Shown in pieces: positions 6,554-14,384 of a stretch of DNA of 18,377 nucleotides. Source of the DNA: Alphaproteobacteria bacterium. Lineage in GTDB: Bacteria > Pseudomonadota > Alphaproteobacteria > Rs-D84. Made by a program: the position numbers and the translations under genes. The stretch is taken from positions 1 through 18,377 of the forward strand of contig JAGBCZ010000004.1 of NCBI GenBank assembly GCA_017937735.1, given 5' to 3'. A model generated the notes under the pieces. The model did no database searches and was not told where the DNA came from. It saw nothing but the letters and a program-made list of their open reading frames with translations. The first letter of the stretch is position 1, and each line of letters starts with the position of its first letter.

Positions 6554-7795
6554 ATGTACGTACTTGCATTAAATTGTGGTTCTTCGTCCCTGAAATATCA
6601 GGTTTTTGACGCAGAAACAAAAACTGCTGTTGTTGGCGGTAACGTTGAAAAAATCGGATTGGCTGATTCTTTTCTGACACAGAAATACCCAGACGGCACA
6701 AAACAAAAGAAAACTGTTTCCATGCAGAATCATGACGAGGCGTTAAATAACGTTCTGATGATGTTGCGTGAAGCGTCAATCGACTTGAACGAAATCAAGG
6801 GCGTTGGTCATCGTGTTGTTATGGGGGGCGATAAGTTTGCATCTTCTGTTGAAATCACAGACGAAGTTATTAAAGCAATTGATAAATTGTCACCATTGGC
6901 ACCACTGCATAACCCACCTGCACTGCGTGGTATTATGACTGCACAACAGTTGTTGCCAAATGCAACACAGGTTGCAGTGTTTGATACAGCGTTCCATCAG
7001 ACAATGCCAGATTATGCGTATCGCTATGCGGTACCAATGGCATGGTACACAGAATTAGGCGTTCGCCGCTATGGTTTCCATGGAACCAGCCATCTGTACG
7101 TTTCAAAACGTGCGGCAAAAATGCTGGGTAAAGATGCCAAAGATTGTAACTTTATCACAATGCACATCGGTTCTGGGGCATCTGCCACTGCAATCCGTAA
7201 CGGTGTTTCTGTTGATACATCTTTGGGTATGACACCACTGTCTGGATTAACAATGGGAACACGTCCAGGCGACTTGGACCCAGGCGTTGTTTTGTATGTT
7301 ATGGAACAATTACAACTGACACCTGCACAGATGCAAACACATTTAAGCAAAGATTCAGGGCTGAAAGGTATCACAGAATGTTTCGCTGATCGCCGTGATG
7401 TAGAAGAAAATAAATCTACAAACGATTTGTGCCGTCTGGCCATTGATACAGAAGTACACAATGTAAAGAAATATATCGGTGCGTACATGGCAGAACTGGG
7501 TCATGTTGATGCAATTATCTTTACCGCAGGCGTTGGTGAAAATGATGAATACCTGCGTGAAAAGTTCTGTACAGGTTTAGAAGAACTGGGCATAAAACTG
7601 GATGTGGAAAAAAATGCAAAATCATTGGCACGATTGGGTGTTGATGAAACGGAAATCAGTACACCAGACAGCAAAGTCAAAGTATTTATGATTCCAACAA
7701 ATGAAGAATTGGTTATCGTTGAAGATACATTGGCTATTATGAACGGTACATATAATCCAAACCATCTGGAAATGGATTATAGTTTTGCAAAATAA
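6554..7795 (+). CDS. ackA: Acetate kinase
   Basis: This enzyme transfers phosphate between acetyl phosphate and ADP, giving ATP and acetate at the end of fermentation, or activates acetate in reverse; it is cytoplasmic. At 413 residues it is near the usual 400. The family motifs are all present in order: LALNCGSSSLKYQVF at the start, GHRVVMGG, FDTAFHQTMP (catalytic Asp), RRYGFHGTSH, HIGSGASATAI, DTSLGMTPLSG, MGTRPGDLDPG (catalytic Arg), FTAGVGEN, and PTNEELVI with the late Glu. Start 6554 is chosen over 6518 because of the AAAAAAGGA just upstream, the family N-terminus (MYVLALNCGSSS), and a promoter that begins transcription after 6518. No pta is adjacent. It is followed by a strong terminator and forms a single-gene unit. 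Confidence 0.97.
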   Translation: MYVLALNCGSSSLKYQVFDAETKTAVVGGNVEKIGLADSFLTQKYPDGTKQKKTVSMQNHDEALNNVLMMLREASIDLNEIKGVGHRVVMGGDKFASSVEITDEVIKAIDKLSPLAPLHNPPALRGIMTAQQLLPNATQVAVFDTAFHQTMPDYAYRYAVPMAWYTELGVRRYGFHGTSHLYVSKRAAKMLGKDAKDCNFITMHIGSGASATAIRNGVSVDTSLGMTPLSGLTMGTRPGDLDPGVVLYVMEQLQLTPAQMQTHLSKDSGLKGITECFADRRDVEENKSTNDLCRLAIDTEVHNVKKYIGAYMAELGHVDAIIFTAGVGENDEYLREKFCTGLEELGIKLDVEKNAKSLARLGVDETEISTPDSKVKVFMIPTNEELVIVEDTLAIMNGTYNPNHLEMDYSFAK

Positions 7796-7824
7796 AAAAT
7801 CCCCCGAACGGGGGATTTTCTTTT
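7796..7824 (+). terminator. Terminator of ackA
   Basis: CCCCC (7801-7805), loop GAAC, GGGGG (7810-7814), flanked by AAAAT and ATTTT that extend the stem. It begins directly after the ackA stop. Its sequence is nearly the same as the terminator at 17747-17776. Confidence 0.9.
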
Positions 7825-7827
7825 ATA

Positions 7828-7851
7828 ATAAAAACCCCACAAATGTGGGGC
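7828..7851 (-). terminator. Terminator of the 49-residue lipoprotein gene
   Basis: CCCCAC (7835-7840) / GTGGGG (7845-7850) with a 4-nt loop; on the minus strand it is followed by TTTTTATTAT. It faces the ackA terminator, so the two convergent units end back to back. Confidence 0.85.
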
Positions 7852-7857
7852 TTTTTA

Positions 7858-8007
7858 TTAACAACCGCCAGTCATATTGCCAACGATTTTTGAAATAGAA
7901 ATATCTTTGTGTAACAAGAAATCATATTCACAATTACCTGATTTATATGAACCTGTGCATGCAGCCAATGTTAATACTGCAAACAATGCCAACATAATTT
8001 TTTTCAT
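7858..8007 (-). CDS. Small lipoprotein (49 aa)
   Basis: A short gene encodes 49 residues. A signal peptide MKKIMLALFAVLTLAAC ends in a clear lipobox (LAAC, Cys17), followed by a short polar mature part with two further cysteines (Cys26 and C-terminal Cys49). The product should be lipidated and held in the inner or outer membrane. The start is well supported: AAAAGGAG lies just upstream, and a consensus promoter (8040-8068) and a terminator (7828-7851) frame it. The mature part, about 33 residues, matches no family I recognise. It lies downstream of yraN and, like the 48-residue lipoprotein at the head of the VirB8-like operon, has late cysteines. Whether they are related is unclear. Confidence 0.85.
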   Translation of the reverse strand: MKKIMLALFAVLTLAACTGSYKSGNCEYDFLLHKDISISKIVGNMTGGC

Positions 8008-8039
8008 GTTTTCTCCTTTTGGGTTAGTCAACGCTATGA

Positions 8040-8068
8040 ATTATACAGGAAACTATTCTTGCTTGCAA
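8040..8068 (-). promoter_or_regulatory. Promoter of the 49-residue lipoprotein gene
   Basis: On the minus strand TTGCAA (8063-8068), 17 bp, TATAAT (8040-8045). It lies in the gap right after the yraN stop. Confidence 0.8.
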
Positions 8069-8071
8069 TAT

Positions 8072-8422
8072 TTATATCGCATTTTTTATCCAATGAACAT
8101 GGCGCCCACAAACAAATATAACATCAAAGCGCGCATTACCTGTCCAGTGATGACGTGCAATATATGTTTCTGCGGCACGGCGTAACCGTACAGCCTGACG
8201 CGGTGTAATCGCATCCCATGCATTTTGAATATTAGGACGATTTTTAACCTCTATAAAAATCAGGGTATTTTTATGTCGGGCGATAATATCTATCTCGGCA
8301 CGATTGGTGTTACGACCTGTGATATAACGAGAGCAAACAATTCGGCAACCATGCAATCGCAGGTACATACGGGCAATAAATTCTGCAAACAGCCCCTTGG
8401 TATATGACGTATCAGAACGCAT
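8072..8422 (-). CDS. yraN: YraN/UPF0102 family nuclease-fold protein
   Basis: The 116-residue product matches the YraN (UPF0102) family. It has GLFAEFIARMYLRLHG near the N-terminus, then RAEIDIIARHKNTLIFIEVK. The ExD...EVK pattern corresponds to the acidic and lysine residues of the PD-(D/E)xK nuclease fold. QAVRLRRAAETYIARH and RFDVIFV follow. The family's function is uncertain. The chosen start, ATG 8422, gives the normal length and overlaps the end of the upstream gene by 11 bp. An upstream in-frame ATG at 8512 would add 30 unrelated residues lying inside that gene. It is the last gene of the lipoprotein/VirB8-like operon. This is an unusual partner, since yraN often sits near rsmI and gshB-type genes. 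Confidence 0.9.
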   Translation of the reverse strand: MRSDTSYTKGLFAEFIARMYLRLHGCRIVCSRYITGRNTNRAEIDIIARHKNTLIFIEVKNRPNIQNAWDAITPRQAVRLRRAAETYIARHHWTGNARFDVIFVCGRHVHWIKNAI

Positions 8423-9191
8423 ACGGTTTTGCCTTAAAGTTTTCACGTGCATCTTGAATATTTTTTGCGTGGTCTGATGCGTTGCGCCCATTATCAACCA
8501 AATCCAATGCACCGTAATATGCGGTCATCATCGGATCATACGAATTCGAACTGGAAATCCATTTATCTGACCCAGAATTAGGCGCACCGTATTTATCCAA
8601 CACATTTTGCCAAAATGCCAATATCTTGTTTTCACGCTGGCGGGCAAATTTTTCTGCATCGCCTTCTTGTTCGTTAACGTCATTATTATAGACAACACGC
8701 CATACACGATTGTCTGTGGCGTTACTGGTAAAGTACACAACAACTGTTTCGCCCGTATTTTCACGAACCAAATGCAATTCAGATGCATACAGCAACCCAC
8801 GATTACGTGCCAAACTGTTTATACATTTTTCCAATTCTGCCGGTATTACAGTCCCCTGATTTCTGCATTCATAATCCAGATTATACTTCCAATCTTTGTG
8901 TATTGTGTAAATTATGCTGTTTTTCTTTCTGGGGGCATACAGACCACGATTGTCAAAGAACAACGTCTGAACGTCATCAAACGACATCCCCAACATAATC
9001 CCGGCAATATCAAACGATGATACATTGGCCACATCTGAATCTATGTTTAATTCAACACCATCCATTGTGATATCAGCATCAGTACTGTCAACGATTGCAT
9101 AATCTTCCATGTCAAATGCACTGGCCATTACAATGGCTGGCATAAAAAACGTAAAAATACAGCCGGTAAAGATAAAAAATTTACGCATCAT
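8412..9191 (-). CDS. Secreted/periplasmic protein of unknown function
   Basis: The 259-residue product begins MMRKFFIFTGCIFTFFMPA followed by IVMASA, a Sec signal peptide likely cleaved after MASA. The mature part starts with an acidic stretch (FDMEDYAIVDSTDADITMDG). A segment AGIMLGMSFDDVQTLFF resembles the 'LGM..deV' opening found in many small periplasmic repeat proteins, though no family can be named. Cysteines in YECRNQG and LEKCINS could pair. Start 9191 has TAGGT seven bases upstream; the longer frame to 9233 runs back into the preceding gene. It lies 14 bp after the second VirB8-like gene and overlaps yraN, so it belongs to that operon. A periplasmic accessory role is inferred from position. 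Confidence 0.75.
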   Translation of the reverse strand: MMRKFFIFTGCIFTFFMPAIVMASAFDMEDYAIVDSTDADITMDGVELNIDSDVANVSSFDIAGIMLGMSFDDVQTLFFDNRGLYAPRKKNSIIYTIHKDWKYNLDYECRNQGTVIPAELEKCINSLARNRGLLYASELHLVRENTGETVVVYFTSNATDNRVWRVVYNNDVNEQEGDAEKFARQRENKILAFWQNVLDKYGAPNSGSDKWISSSNSYDPMMTAYYGALDLVDNGRNASDHAKNIQDARENFKAKPYAF

Positions 9192-9205
9192 TTTTTTACC
9201 TATGT

Positions 9206-9850
9206 TTATTCGCCATACGAACTGACCGTCCAAACACCAAATCTGAATGCAATCGCAGGATCCGCCCCATTTTCCAGCAGTTCTTCGATTGATTGTTTAT
9301 TCAACTTTTCCCGCATGCCTGGCACATAAAACAGGTGCAGATATAGTTGCCCTGGTGTAACTGTTGGCAATTCGGTCAAATCGTTCGGTTTATTCCATGT
9401 TATTAAATTATATTCAACAATCCAATAGTTTTTTTCATGTTCTGCCTTAACTACATTGGTTAATTGTACCAAACGCAATTTTCCTTCTTCGGCCATTTTT
9501 TTAATCGTTGGCGCCATGTCAGTCTGCCATGTTTTAAACGCATCTGCGCTGGACATGTCGTGAAACGATGTTTTGCCATTTATACGGGCCTCGACATTTT
9601 GCATATCTGGAACAACATAGAAATATTCTGTAATATATCGACTGATTAACATCTTGCGCACGTCATCTGCCGTAAAATCAGATGGCGATGCAACATCTGG
9701 CCGATGTTCAAAACTGTCATCTGGTTTGAAAAAGAACGTATCAACAGTTGCTTTCTTGCCGGTATCATATATTGCACCAGACAAAAACAACGCTGCGCAC
9801 ATTATCAGCATCAATAGCAATCCAGATAAAAACATAACAAACTTTTTCAT
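9206..9850 (-). CDS. Single-pass inner-membrane protein, second VirB8-like
   Basis: The 214-residue product has one N-terminal membrane helix (about residues 4-26) and a periplasmic domain. The layout and some features resemble VirB8: VRKMLISRYITEYFYVVPD corresponds to the 'yv..RE.Y' helix, then FKTWQTDMAP, a short hydrophilic turn, and strand-like segments LRLVQLTNVVKAE and YWIVEYNLITW of the NTF2-like fold. VirB8 proteins are structural parts of the inner-membrane complex of type IV secretion. Its start overlaps the stop of the preceding VirB8-like gene by one base (TGATG), implying translational coupling. AGGA lies eight bases upstream. Similarity is by fold pattern and is tentative; an NTF2-like protein of other function is possible. 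Confidence 0.45.
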   Translation of the reverse strand: MKKFVMFLSGLLLMLIMCAALFLSGAIYDTGKKATVDTFFFKPDDSFEHRPDVASPSDFTADDVRKMLISRYITEYFYVVPDMQNVEARINGKTSFHDMSSADAFKTWQTDMAPTIKKMAEEGKLRLVQLTNVVKAEHEKNYWIVEYNLITWNKPNDLTELPTVTPGQLYLHLFYVPGMREKLNKQSIEELLENGADPAIAFRFGVWTVSSYGE

Positions 9851-10545
9851 CAGTTTATCCTGTACGCATTAAATTTTTCAACATAGTAACCCAACGTTTG
9901 TGGATATAATTCTGTGTTTTGTAACACGCTGGCATACGCCAATATTTTTATCGGCCCAAACAGATTGGAATTAATTGTCGCATGAATTTGCCACGTTCCG
10001 CCTGCAGATGTAATTTCACTAATTGGGGTCAATTCAACAGACCTGGTATCTAATGCCCACATTTCACCATTGGCAAACATTTTTTGATATTGCGGAACAA
10101 TGTTTTTTTCAAAATTTTTATGTTCTTCGTCACCCGACAGACAGTACAAGGCACACATTTCAGAACCACGTCCAACCTTGTCCGGAGTACATGCAACCGC
10201 ACGATTACAGCCCAACCATATATTCGCATTAAATGCTGCATCATCTGTAACAAAAAAATGATATTCCAAGAACTTGCCAATAACAGATTCTTGTAATGTT
10301 TGTACTGTTGTCATCTGTTTAACGTCTGTATGCTGATGTCCAACAATTTCCCATTGACCTGTTATTTCATTTATCGACACCAAAAAAGGATGTACATGTA
10401 CAGACTTTTGAACCCATAACAGCAGTCCACACGCAAACAGAATTAACAAGAATACCACCATTACAGCAATAGACACAGCGCGCGAAGCAGAAATCTGCTT
10501 GCCCGCTGGGAATGTAGGCGTATCAAAATCGTCTGGATACTTCAA
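9850..10545 (-). CDS. VirB8/TrbF-like inner-membrane protein
   Basis: The 231-residue product has a short cytoplasmic N-terminus (about 1-23), one membrane helix (about 24-45) and a periplasmic domain. VHPFLVSINEITGQWEIVG (about 50-68) matches the 'P.v..vd..tG' segment that follows the helix in VirB8/TrbF proteins. TLQESVIGKFLEYHFFVTDD matches the helix before the core. An insertion with several cysteines (LGCNRAVAC, MCALYC) is unusual. VirB8 proteins assemble the inner-membrane ring of type IV secretion machines. The start is TTG at 10545 behind a GGGGGGA ribosome-binding site; no in-frame ATG lies upstream before a stop. It is second in the operon after a VirB7-sized lipoprotein, which supports the reading. 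No ATPases, VirB9 or VirB10 are nearby. Confidence 0.55.
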   Translation of the reverse strand: MKYPDDFDTPTFPAGKQISASRAVSIAVMVVFLLILFACGLLLWVQKSVHVHPFLVSINEITGQWEIVGHQHTDVKQMTTVQTLQESVIGKFLEYHFFVTDDAAFNANIWLGCNRAVACTPDKVGRGSEMCALYCLSGDEEHKNFEKNIVPQYQKMFANGEMWALDTRSVELTPISEITSAGGTWQIHATINSNLFGPIKILAYASVLQNTELYPQTLGYYVEKFNAYRIN

Positions 10546-10560
10546 AAAATCCCCCCATAT

Positions 10561-10582
10561 ATATCAGGATTATGCCTGATAT
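10561..10582 (-). promoter_or_regulatory. Intercistronic hairpin at the lipoprotein stop codon
   Basis: A perfect 8-bp inverted repeat ATATCAGG (10561-10568) / CCTGATAT (10575-10582) has a 6-nt loop that includes part of the lipoprotein stop codon. It lies just ahead of the GGGGGG ribosome-binding site of the VirB8-like gene. With no T run on the minus strand it is not a terminator; it may adjust the ratio of the two products through RNA stability or translation. Confidence 0.5.
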
Positions 10583-10716
10583 ACCATAATGCATGCGCAT
10601 GGACTAAGTTTTAATTCATTATTATCGAAACCAATTCCAACCGGTTCACGATCATAAACCTGACCACAGCCTGTCAAACATAATGCTACGAAAAAGCCCA
10701 GTATAATTTTTTTCAT
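10570..10716 (-). CDS. Small lipoprotein (48 aa), VirB7-sized
   Basis: The 48-residue product begins MKKIILGFFVALCLTGC, a lipoprotein signal with lipobox LTGC (Cys17). A short mature part follows, with a CAC pair near its end. ATG 10716 is preceded by GGAAGGAG at good spacing; the longer frame back to 10770 lies upstream of the promoter's start site and is rejected. It is the first gene of the operon that continues with two VirB8-like proteins. Size, lipidation and position recall VirB7, the outer-membrane lipoprotein of type IV secretion systems, but VirB7 proteins are too short and variable for this to be secure. Other possibilities are a generic small lipoprotein of unknown role. Confidence 0.75.
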   Translation of the reverse strand: MKKIILGFFVALCLTGCGQVYDREPVGIGFDNNELKLSPCACIMVYQA

Positions 10717-10740
10717 TTGTTGCTCCTTCCCTTTTATCTG

Positions 10741-10770
10741 ATTATAAGAAAATTCTATATCAACCGTCAA
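10741..10770 (-). promoter_or_regulatory. Promoter of the lipoprotein/VirB8-like operon
   Basis: On the minus strand TTGACG (10765-10770), 18 bp, TATAAT (10741-10746). It fits between the bamA stop and the lipoprotein start, allowing separate control of the operon downstream of bamA. No terminator is seen after bamA, so readthrough may add to expression. Confidence 0.75.
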
Positions 10771-10772
10771 GA

Positions 10773-13052
10773 CTAAAACTGTGTTTCAAACGACAGCAAG
10801 AATCTTTGTTCACGGTCATATTCTGTCATCTTTAATGGCCAACCCCATGAAAAGTTCATTGGCCCCATCGGTGTATTCCAGTAAATACCAACACCAACAG
10901 ATGTTCTGATTGTGTCATCGATATAGTTTTCACGTGTTGTACCGTAATACGTAAATGTATATTCATCACGTGGTGGTTTGCCCAGTACACCATAGTCTGC
11001 AAATACAAAACCCTTTATCTGATATTCATCTGGGATAAATACAGGGAAATTCAACTGGGTTGAACCGTTGACTTTCCATAATCCGCCCAATGCGTACGTT
11101 TGAAACGCCCAGTTACGAGAACCAACACCTGCAACGTCAAAACCACGCAAACTTTCACCGCCCAAGAAATAGCGATATACACGTGATATATAGTCACCAT
11201 CCAGTGGCTGTAAATAACCAAAGTTTAACGATGAACGCAGTTGCCATCTATCGCCCCAGAAATTTACCATACCGATAATATCACCGCTGTATCGCATGTA
11301 ACTTTCTGTGCCACCAAATCCAGTATATGCCAACCCCAGATTTGCAACAACACCTGTGTGTGTATTTTGTTCAAAATTTGTGTCTAAATTATGATATCTG
11401 AAATTCGTAGATAACGTATATAAGTTTGCGTTTTGCCATCCGCCTGTTGCCTGCAAGTCATAGTTCTGGTCAAATGATGCAGACAGACGAACATTTTGTG
11501 TCCAATGATCTGTCAGTCGCCATCCCATGCGCCCCGCCACAGTCAAAGAATCACGGTCATAACCAAAACTGCCCAATGATGAATAATCATACATTGTATA
11601 TGAAACATCAAAACCACCAGACAGTGGACGCCCAAACAAATACGGTTCTGTAAAACTGAACAATGCCTGTTTTTGATATTCTGCAATCGAACCACGAATT
11701 TGTACAACCTGACCACGTCCCATAAAGTTATTTTCTGTGATGCCAGCATCAACCATAAATCCGTTAATGTTTGACCACCCAAAACCACCAGACAATTCAC
11801 CAGTTGGCTGTTCTTCGACCTTGATATCTAAATTCATCATGTTAGATTCGGCAACACGTGTCGGTACCATCTGAACATCTTTGAAGTATCTGGTGCGCAT
11901 CAGTTTTTGACGTCCTTCTTCGATTGTTTGTAACGAGAACGGATCACCAGAACGCATCGGTATTAATTGTTCAATAACAGTATCAAATGTTCGAACATTT
12001 CCCAAAATGTTAATCGTGTTCAGATAAATACGATTTGTTTTTTGAATTTTAAATGTTAAATCAATTGTCTTGTCTGTATCGTTTTTTGTTGGCACAGGTT
12101 CAACATTTATAAATGCGTAACCATATTCTGCAACCGCACTGCGCAATGCAGACATTGTTTCTTCGACCATGTCAATATTGTACGTATCGCCAGACTTCAT
12201 TACAATAACGTCTGTTAATACGTCTGTTGGCACATCATCAAACGGATTATCAACAGATAATTTGCCAAAGTCATACTTGTCACCTTCGTCAACAGTAAAT
12301 ACAACCGAATAATATTCCCTGTCTGGTGTGAATTTACCATTGATGTTTTTTACGTTAAAATCGACATAACCATTTTGCAAGTAAAACTGACGCAGCATTT
12401 GACCGTCATATTGAATTCTGTCTTCGTCAAATGTGTCAAACTGTGTCATAAAGCGCCACCATGCATGTTCACGTGACAAAATTTCATCACGTAGCGTGCG
12501 GTCATTAAATTTTTTATTGCCTTCGAATTTAATATCAGAAATCCATGTTGGGTGTCCTTCGGTAACCTCATAAACAACATTGACACGATTATCTTTTAAA
12601 TCAATTCGTTGTGGTTCAATTTTCGTCCCGAAAAATCCCTTGCGTTGATATAGTGTTAACAAACGCTGAACATCTGCGCCAATAACAGTTTCGTCATACG
12701 ATGTGCGTTCTTTGGTTTTTATTTCCTTTTTTAAATCATCTGTGGAAATTTCACTGTTTCCTTCGACAGTAACCATATTAACAGTTGGTGATTCTGTAAC
12801 ATTGATTTTCAGTGTATTCCCAGACATATTCACACTGATACGAGAAAAATATCCACTCTGTTCTAATTTTTTTGCAATCTCATTACTGCGTGCATCGCCG
12901 ACATTATCCCCAATCTTAACATCCGCCAGAATACGAATTGATTCTGCATCCATACGCTGGTTGCCGTTCACATCAATACGTGAAACAGTCGCACCAAACA
13001 CAGGCAACGTCATCAGTGCTGATAAAATTGTAAATATAGAAACGTTTTTCAT
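10773..13052 (-). CDS. bamA: Outer membrane protein assembly factor BamA
   Basis: BamA folds and inserts beta-barrel proteins into the outer membrane. The 759-residue product has a signal peptide (MKNVSIFTILSALMTLPVFG) and a periplasmic region of tandem POTRA domains to about residue 345. A C-terminal 16-stranded barrel follows, with the family motif LRGFDVAG (635-642; RGF in loop 6). The chain ends in Phe (LSFETQF), as in outer-membrane barrels. Length is normal. The start has only a weak ribosome-binding site but overlaps the stop of the 73-residue gene by 4 bp (ATGA), so translation is probably coupled. It ends the frr-uppS-cdsA-rseP cluster. The lpxD, lpxA and skp/ompH genes that often follow in proteobacteria are not present; the lipoprotein/VirB8-like operon comes instead. 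Confidence 0.96.
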   Translation of the reverse strand: MKNVSIFTILSALMTLPVFGATVSRIDVNGNQRMDAESIRILADVKIGDNVGDARSNEIAKKLEQSGYFSRISVNMSGNTLKINVTESPTVNMVTVEGNSEISTDDLKKEIKTKERTSYDETVIGADVQRLLTLYQRKGFFGTKIEPQRIDLKDNRVNVVYEVTEGHPTWISDIKFEGNKKFNDRTLRDEILSREHAWWRFMTQFDTFDEDRIQYDGQMLRQFYLQNGYVDFNVKNINGKFTPDREYYSVVFTVDEGDKYDFGKLSVDNPFDDVPTDVLTDVIVMKSGDTYNIDMVEETMSALRSAVAEYGYAFINVEPVPTKNDTDKTIDLTFKIQKTNRIYLNTINILGNVRTFDTVIEQLIPMRSGDPFSLQTIEEGRQKLMRTRYFKDVQMVPTRVAESNMMNLDIKVEEQPTGELSGGFGWSNINGFMVDAGITENNFMGRGQVVQIRGSIAEYQKQALFSFTEPYLFGRPLSGGFDVSYTMYDYSSLGSFGYDRDSLTVAGRMGWRLTDHWTQNVRLSASFDQNYDLQATGGWQNANLYTLSTNFRYHNLDTNFEQNTHTGVVANLGLAYTGFGGTESYMRYSGDIIGMVNFWGDRWQLRSSLNFGYLQPLDGDYISRVYRYFLGGESLRGFDVAGVGSRNWAFQTYALGGLWKVNGSTQLNFPVFIPDEYQIKGFVFADYGVLGKPPRDEYTFTYYGTTRENYIDDTIRTSVGVGIYWNTPMGPMNFSWGWPLKMTEYDREQRFLLSFETQF

Positions 13053-13270
13053 TGTTGTCTTTGTCTTTTTAATTTTTCAATTTCAAATTTAAAATTCAAT
13101 TTGTCTTGATATTGTTCGTACAACTGGTTGCGATTTGTGTTTTCATCGACCAACATCATTACATCATTTATCTCTAATAAAACTGGTGTATATTCATGCT
13201 GTGAAATGTGACACGCCCGGGTCAGTGTATGCATAATAGAATCCCCAGGAACACCATTTACAAATTTCAT
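13049..13270 (-). CDS. Small conserved-looking protein of unknown function between rseP and bamA
   Basis: The 73-residue product begins MKFVNGVPGDSIMHTLTRAC, has a strand-like middle (TPVLLEINDVMMLVDENTN) and ends in a charged helix rich in Lys, Arg and Gln. There is no signal peptide or membrane segment, so it should be cytoplasmic. ATG 13270 has AAAGGA upstream; the longer frame to 13303 would start inside rseP. It follows rseP by 19 bp and its stop overlaps the bamA start (ATGA), so ribosomes finishing it probably initiate bamA. I do not recognise the family. Its tight placement between two envelope genes, with normal codon use, argues that it is a real gene; a role in BamA expression or envelope stress is speculation. 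Confidence 0.8.
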   Translation of the reverse strand: MKFVNGVPGDSIMHTLTRACHISQHEYTPVLLEINDVMMLVDENTNRNQLYEQYQDKLNFKFEIEKLKRQRQQ

Positions 13271-13289
13271 AATCAATATCCTTTTTTTA

Positions 13290-14354
13290 TTACCCAAATA
13301 CACGTGCCAAGTCGTTCCACATCGTCAGCACAAACAAACCCAATATAAACAACCACCCAATCATGATTGCGATTTCCATGCCACGGCCCTGTAATTTACG
13401 GCGCGTGATACCTTCGATAATCAATATCAGCAAATATCCACCGTCCAAAACAGGCAACGGCAACAAATTCAATACCCCCAAGTTCACAGATAACAACGCA
13501 ATCAAATTAAGCAATGTAAAGAATCCTGCCGCCATCGCTGCGCCTGAATACTGTGCAATTGTGATAAACGATCCCAATTGTTTTGACGAACGTTCACCTG
13601 TGATAATCTGTTTTAATACCACAACCAATGTTTTTGATTCATAGTATGTTTTACGTGCGCCACTGTACATTGCACGAAATATTCCTTGGCGTTGTGGGTC
13701 GGCACGCCTGCTGCCATCTGCAATCATGCCCCATGTTTCAGATGGTGCCAATTTAATATTTACCAGTTTTTCACCACGGATAATAACAACATTTGCATCA
13801 CGGTTGGCGGCCAGTTCTTTGGCCAAAATTAAATCGCCCCAATTTGATATTTTTTCATCATCAATTCTGACGATTGTGTCGCCTGCCCTAACACCTGCGT
13901 TAAACGCAACAGATTCTTGGATAACCTGACCAATGACGGGCAATTGCGAATTTCCAACCAAACGTGGTTGAAACATAAACAGTGATGTATATATTACCCA
14001 CGCCAAGATAAAATTCATAAATACCCCAGCGCCAATAATTATAAACTGTTTCCATGCAGGAACAGACAGGTAATGTCCCTGTTTTTTTTCATCGGGCAAT
14101 TCTATAAATTTTTTGCGATTGAACATGTCTTCTTGACCATAGACAGATACATATCCACCCAATGGCAGACATGCAATTTTCCACAGTGTGCCACGTTTAT
14201 CGTGCCACTTTACAATCGCAGGGCCAAAACCAATCGAAAAAGTATCAACACGAACACCCGCCCAGCGAGCCGCCAAGAAATGCCCCAGTTCATGCACAAA
14301 TACAACAATTCCCAGAACAATCAATAGTGCAATAACAGCCAACAAAATATTCAT
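13290..14354 (-). CDS. rseP: Site-2 intramembrane zinc metalloprotease RseP
   Basis: RseP cleaves membrane-bound anti-sigma factors and leftover signal peptides within the inner membrane. The 354-residue product has the zinc-binding HExxH motif in the first helix (FVHELGHFLAARWAGV, about 19-34) and a following GFGP loop. A single PDZ domain (VIGQVIQESVAFNAGVRAGD) follows in the middle. The conserved LPLPVLDGG loop, supplying the third metal ligand Asp, lies before the last helices. TMs at each end match the family. ATG 14354 has AAAGGAAAAG upstream. It follows cdsA by 30 bp in the operon and precedes the 73-residue gene. No RseA-like substrate is visible in the window. Confidence 0.95.
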   Translation of the reverse strand: MNILLAVIALLIVLGIVVFVHELGHFLAARWAGVRVDTFSIGFGPAIVKWHDKRGTLWKIACLPLGGYVSVYGQEDMFNRKKFIELPDEKKQGHYLSVPAWKQFIIIGAGVFMNFILAWVIYTSLFMFQPRLVGNSQLPVIGQVIQESVAFNAGVRAGDTIVRIDDEKISNWGDLILAKELAANRDANVVIIRGEKLVNIKLAPSETWGMIADGSRRADPQRQGIFRAMYSGARKTYYESKTLVVVLKQIITGERSSKQLGSFITIAQYSGAAMAAGFFTLLNLIALLSVNLGVLNLLPLPVLDGGYLLILIIEGITRRKLQGRGMEIAIMIGWLFILGLFVLTMWNDLARVFG

Positions 14355-14384
14355 GTGTACTTTTCCTTTACCTTTAAAACAGAA

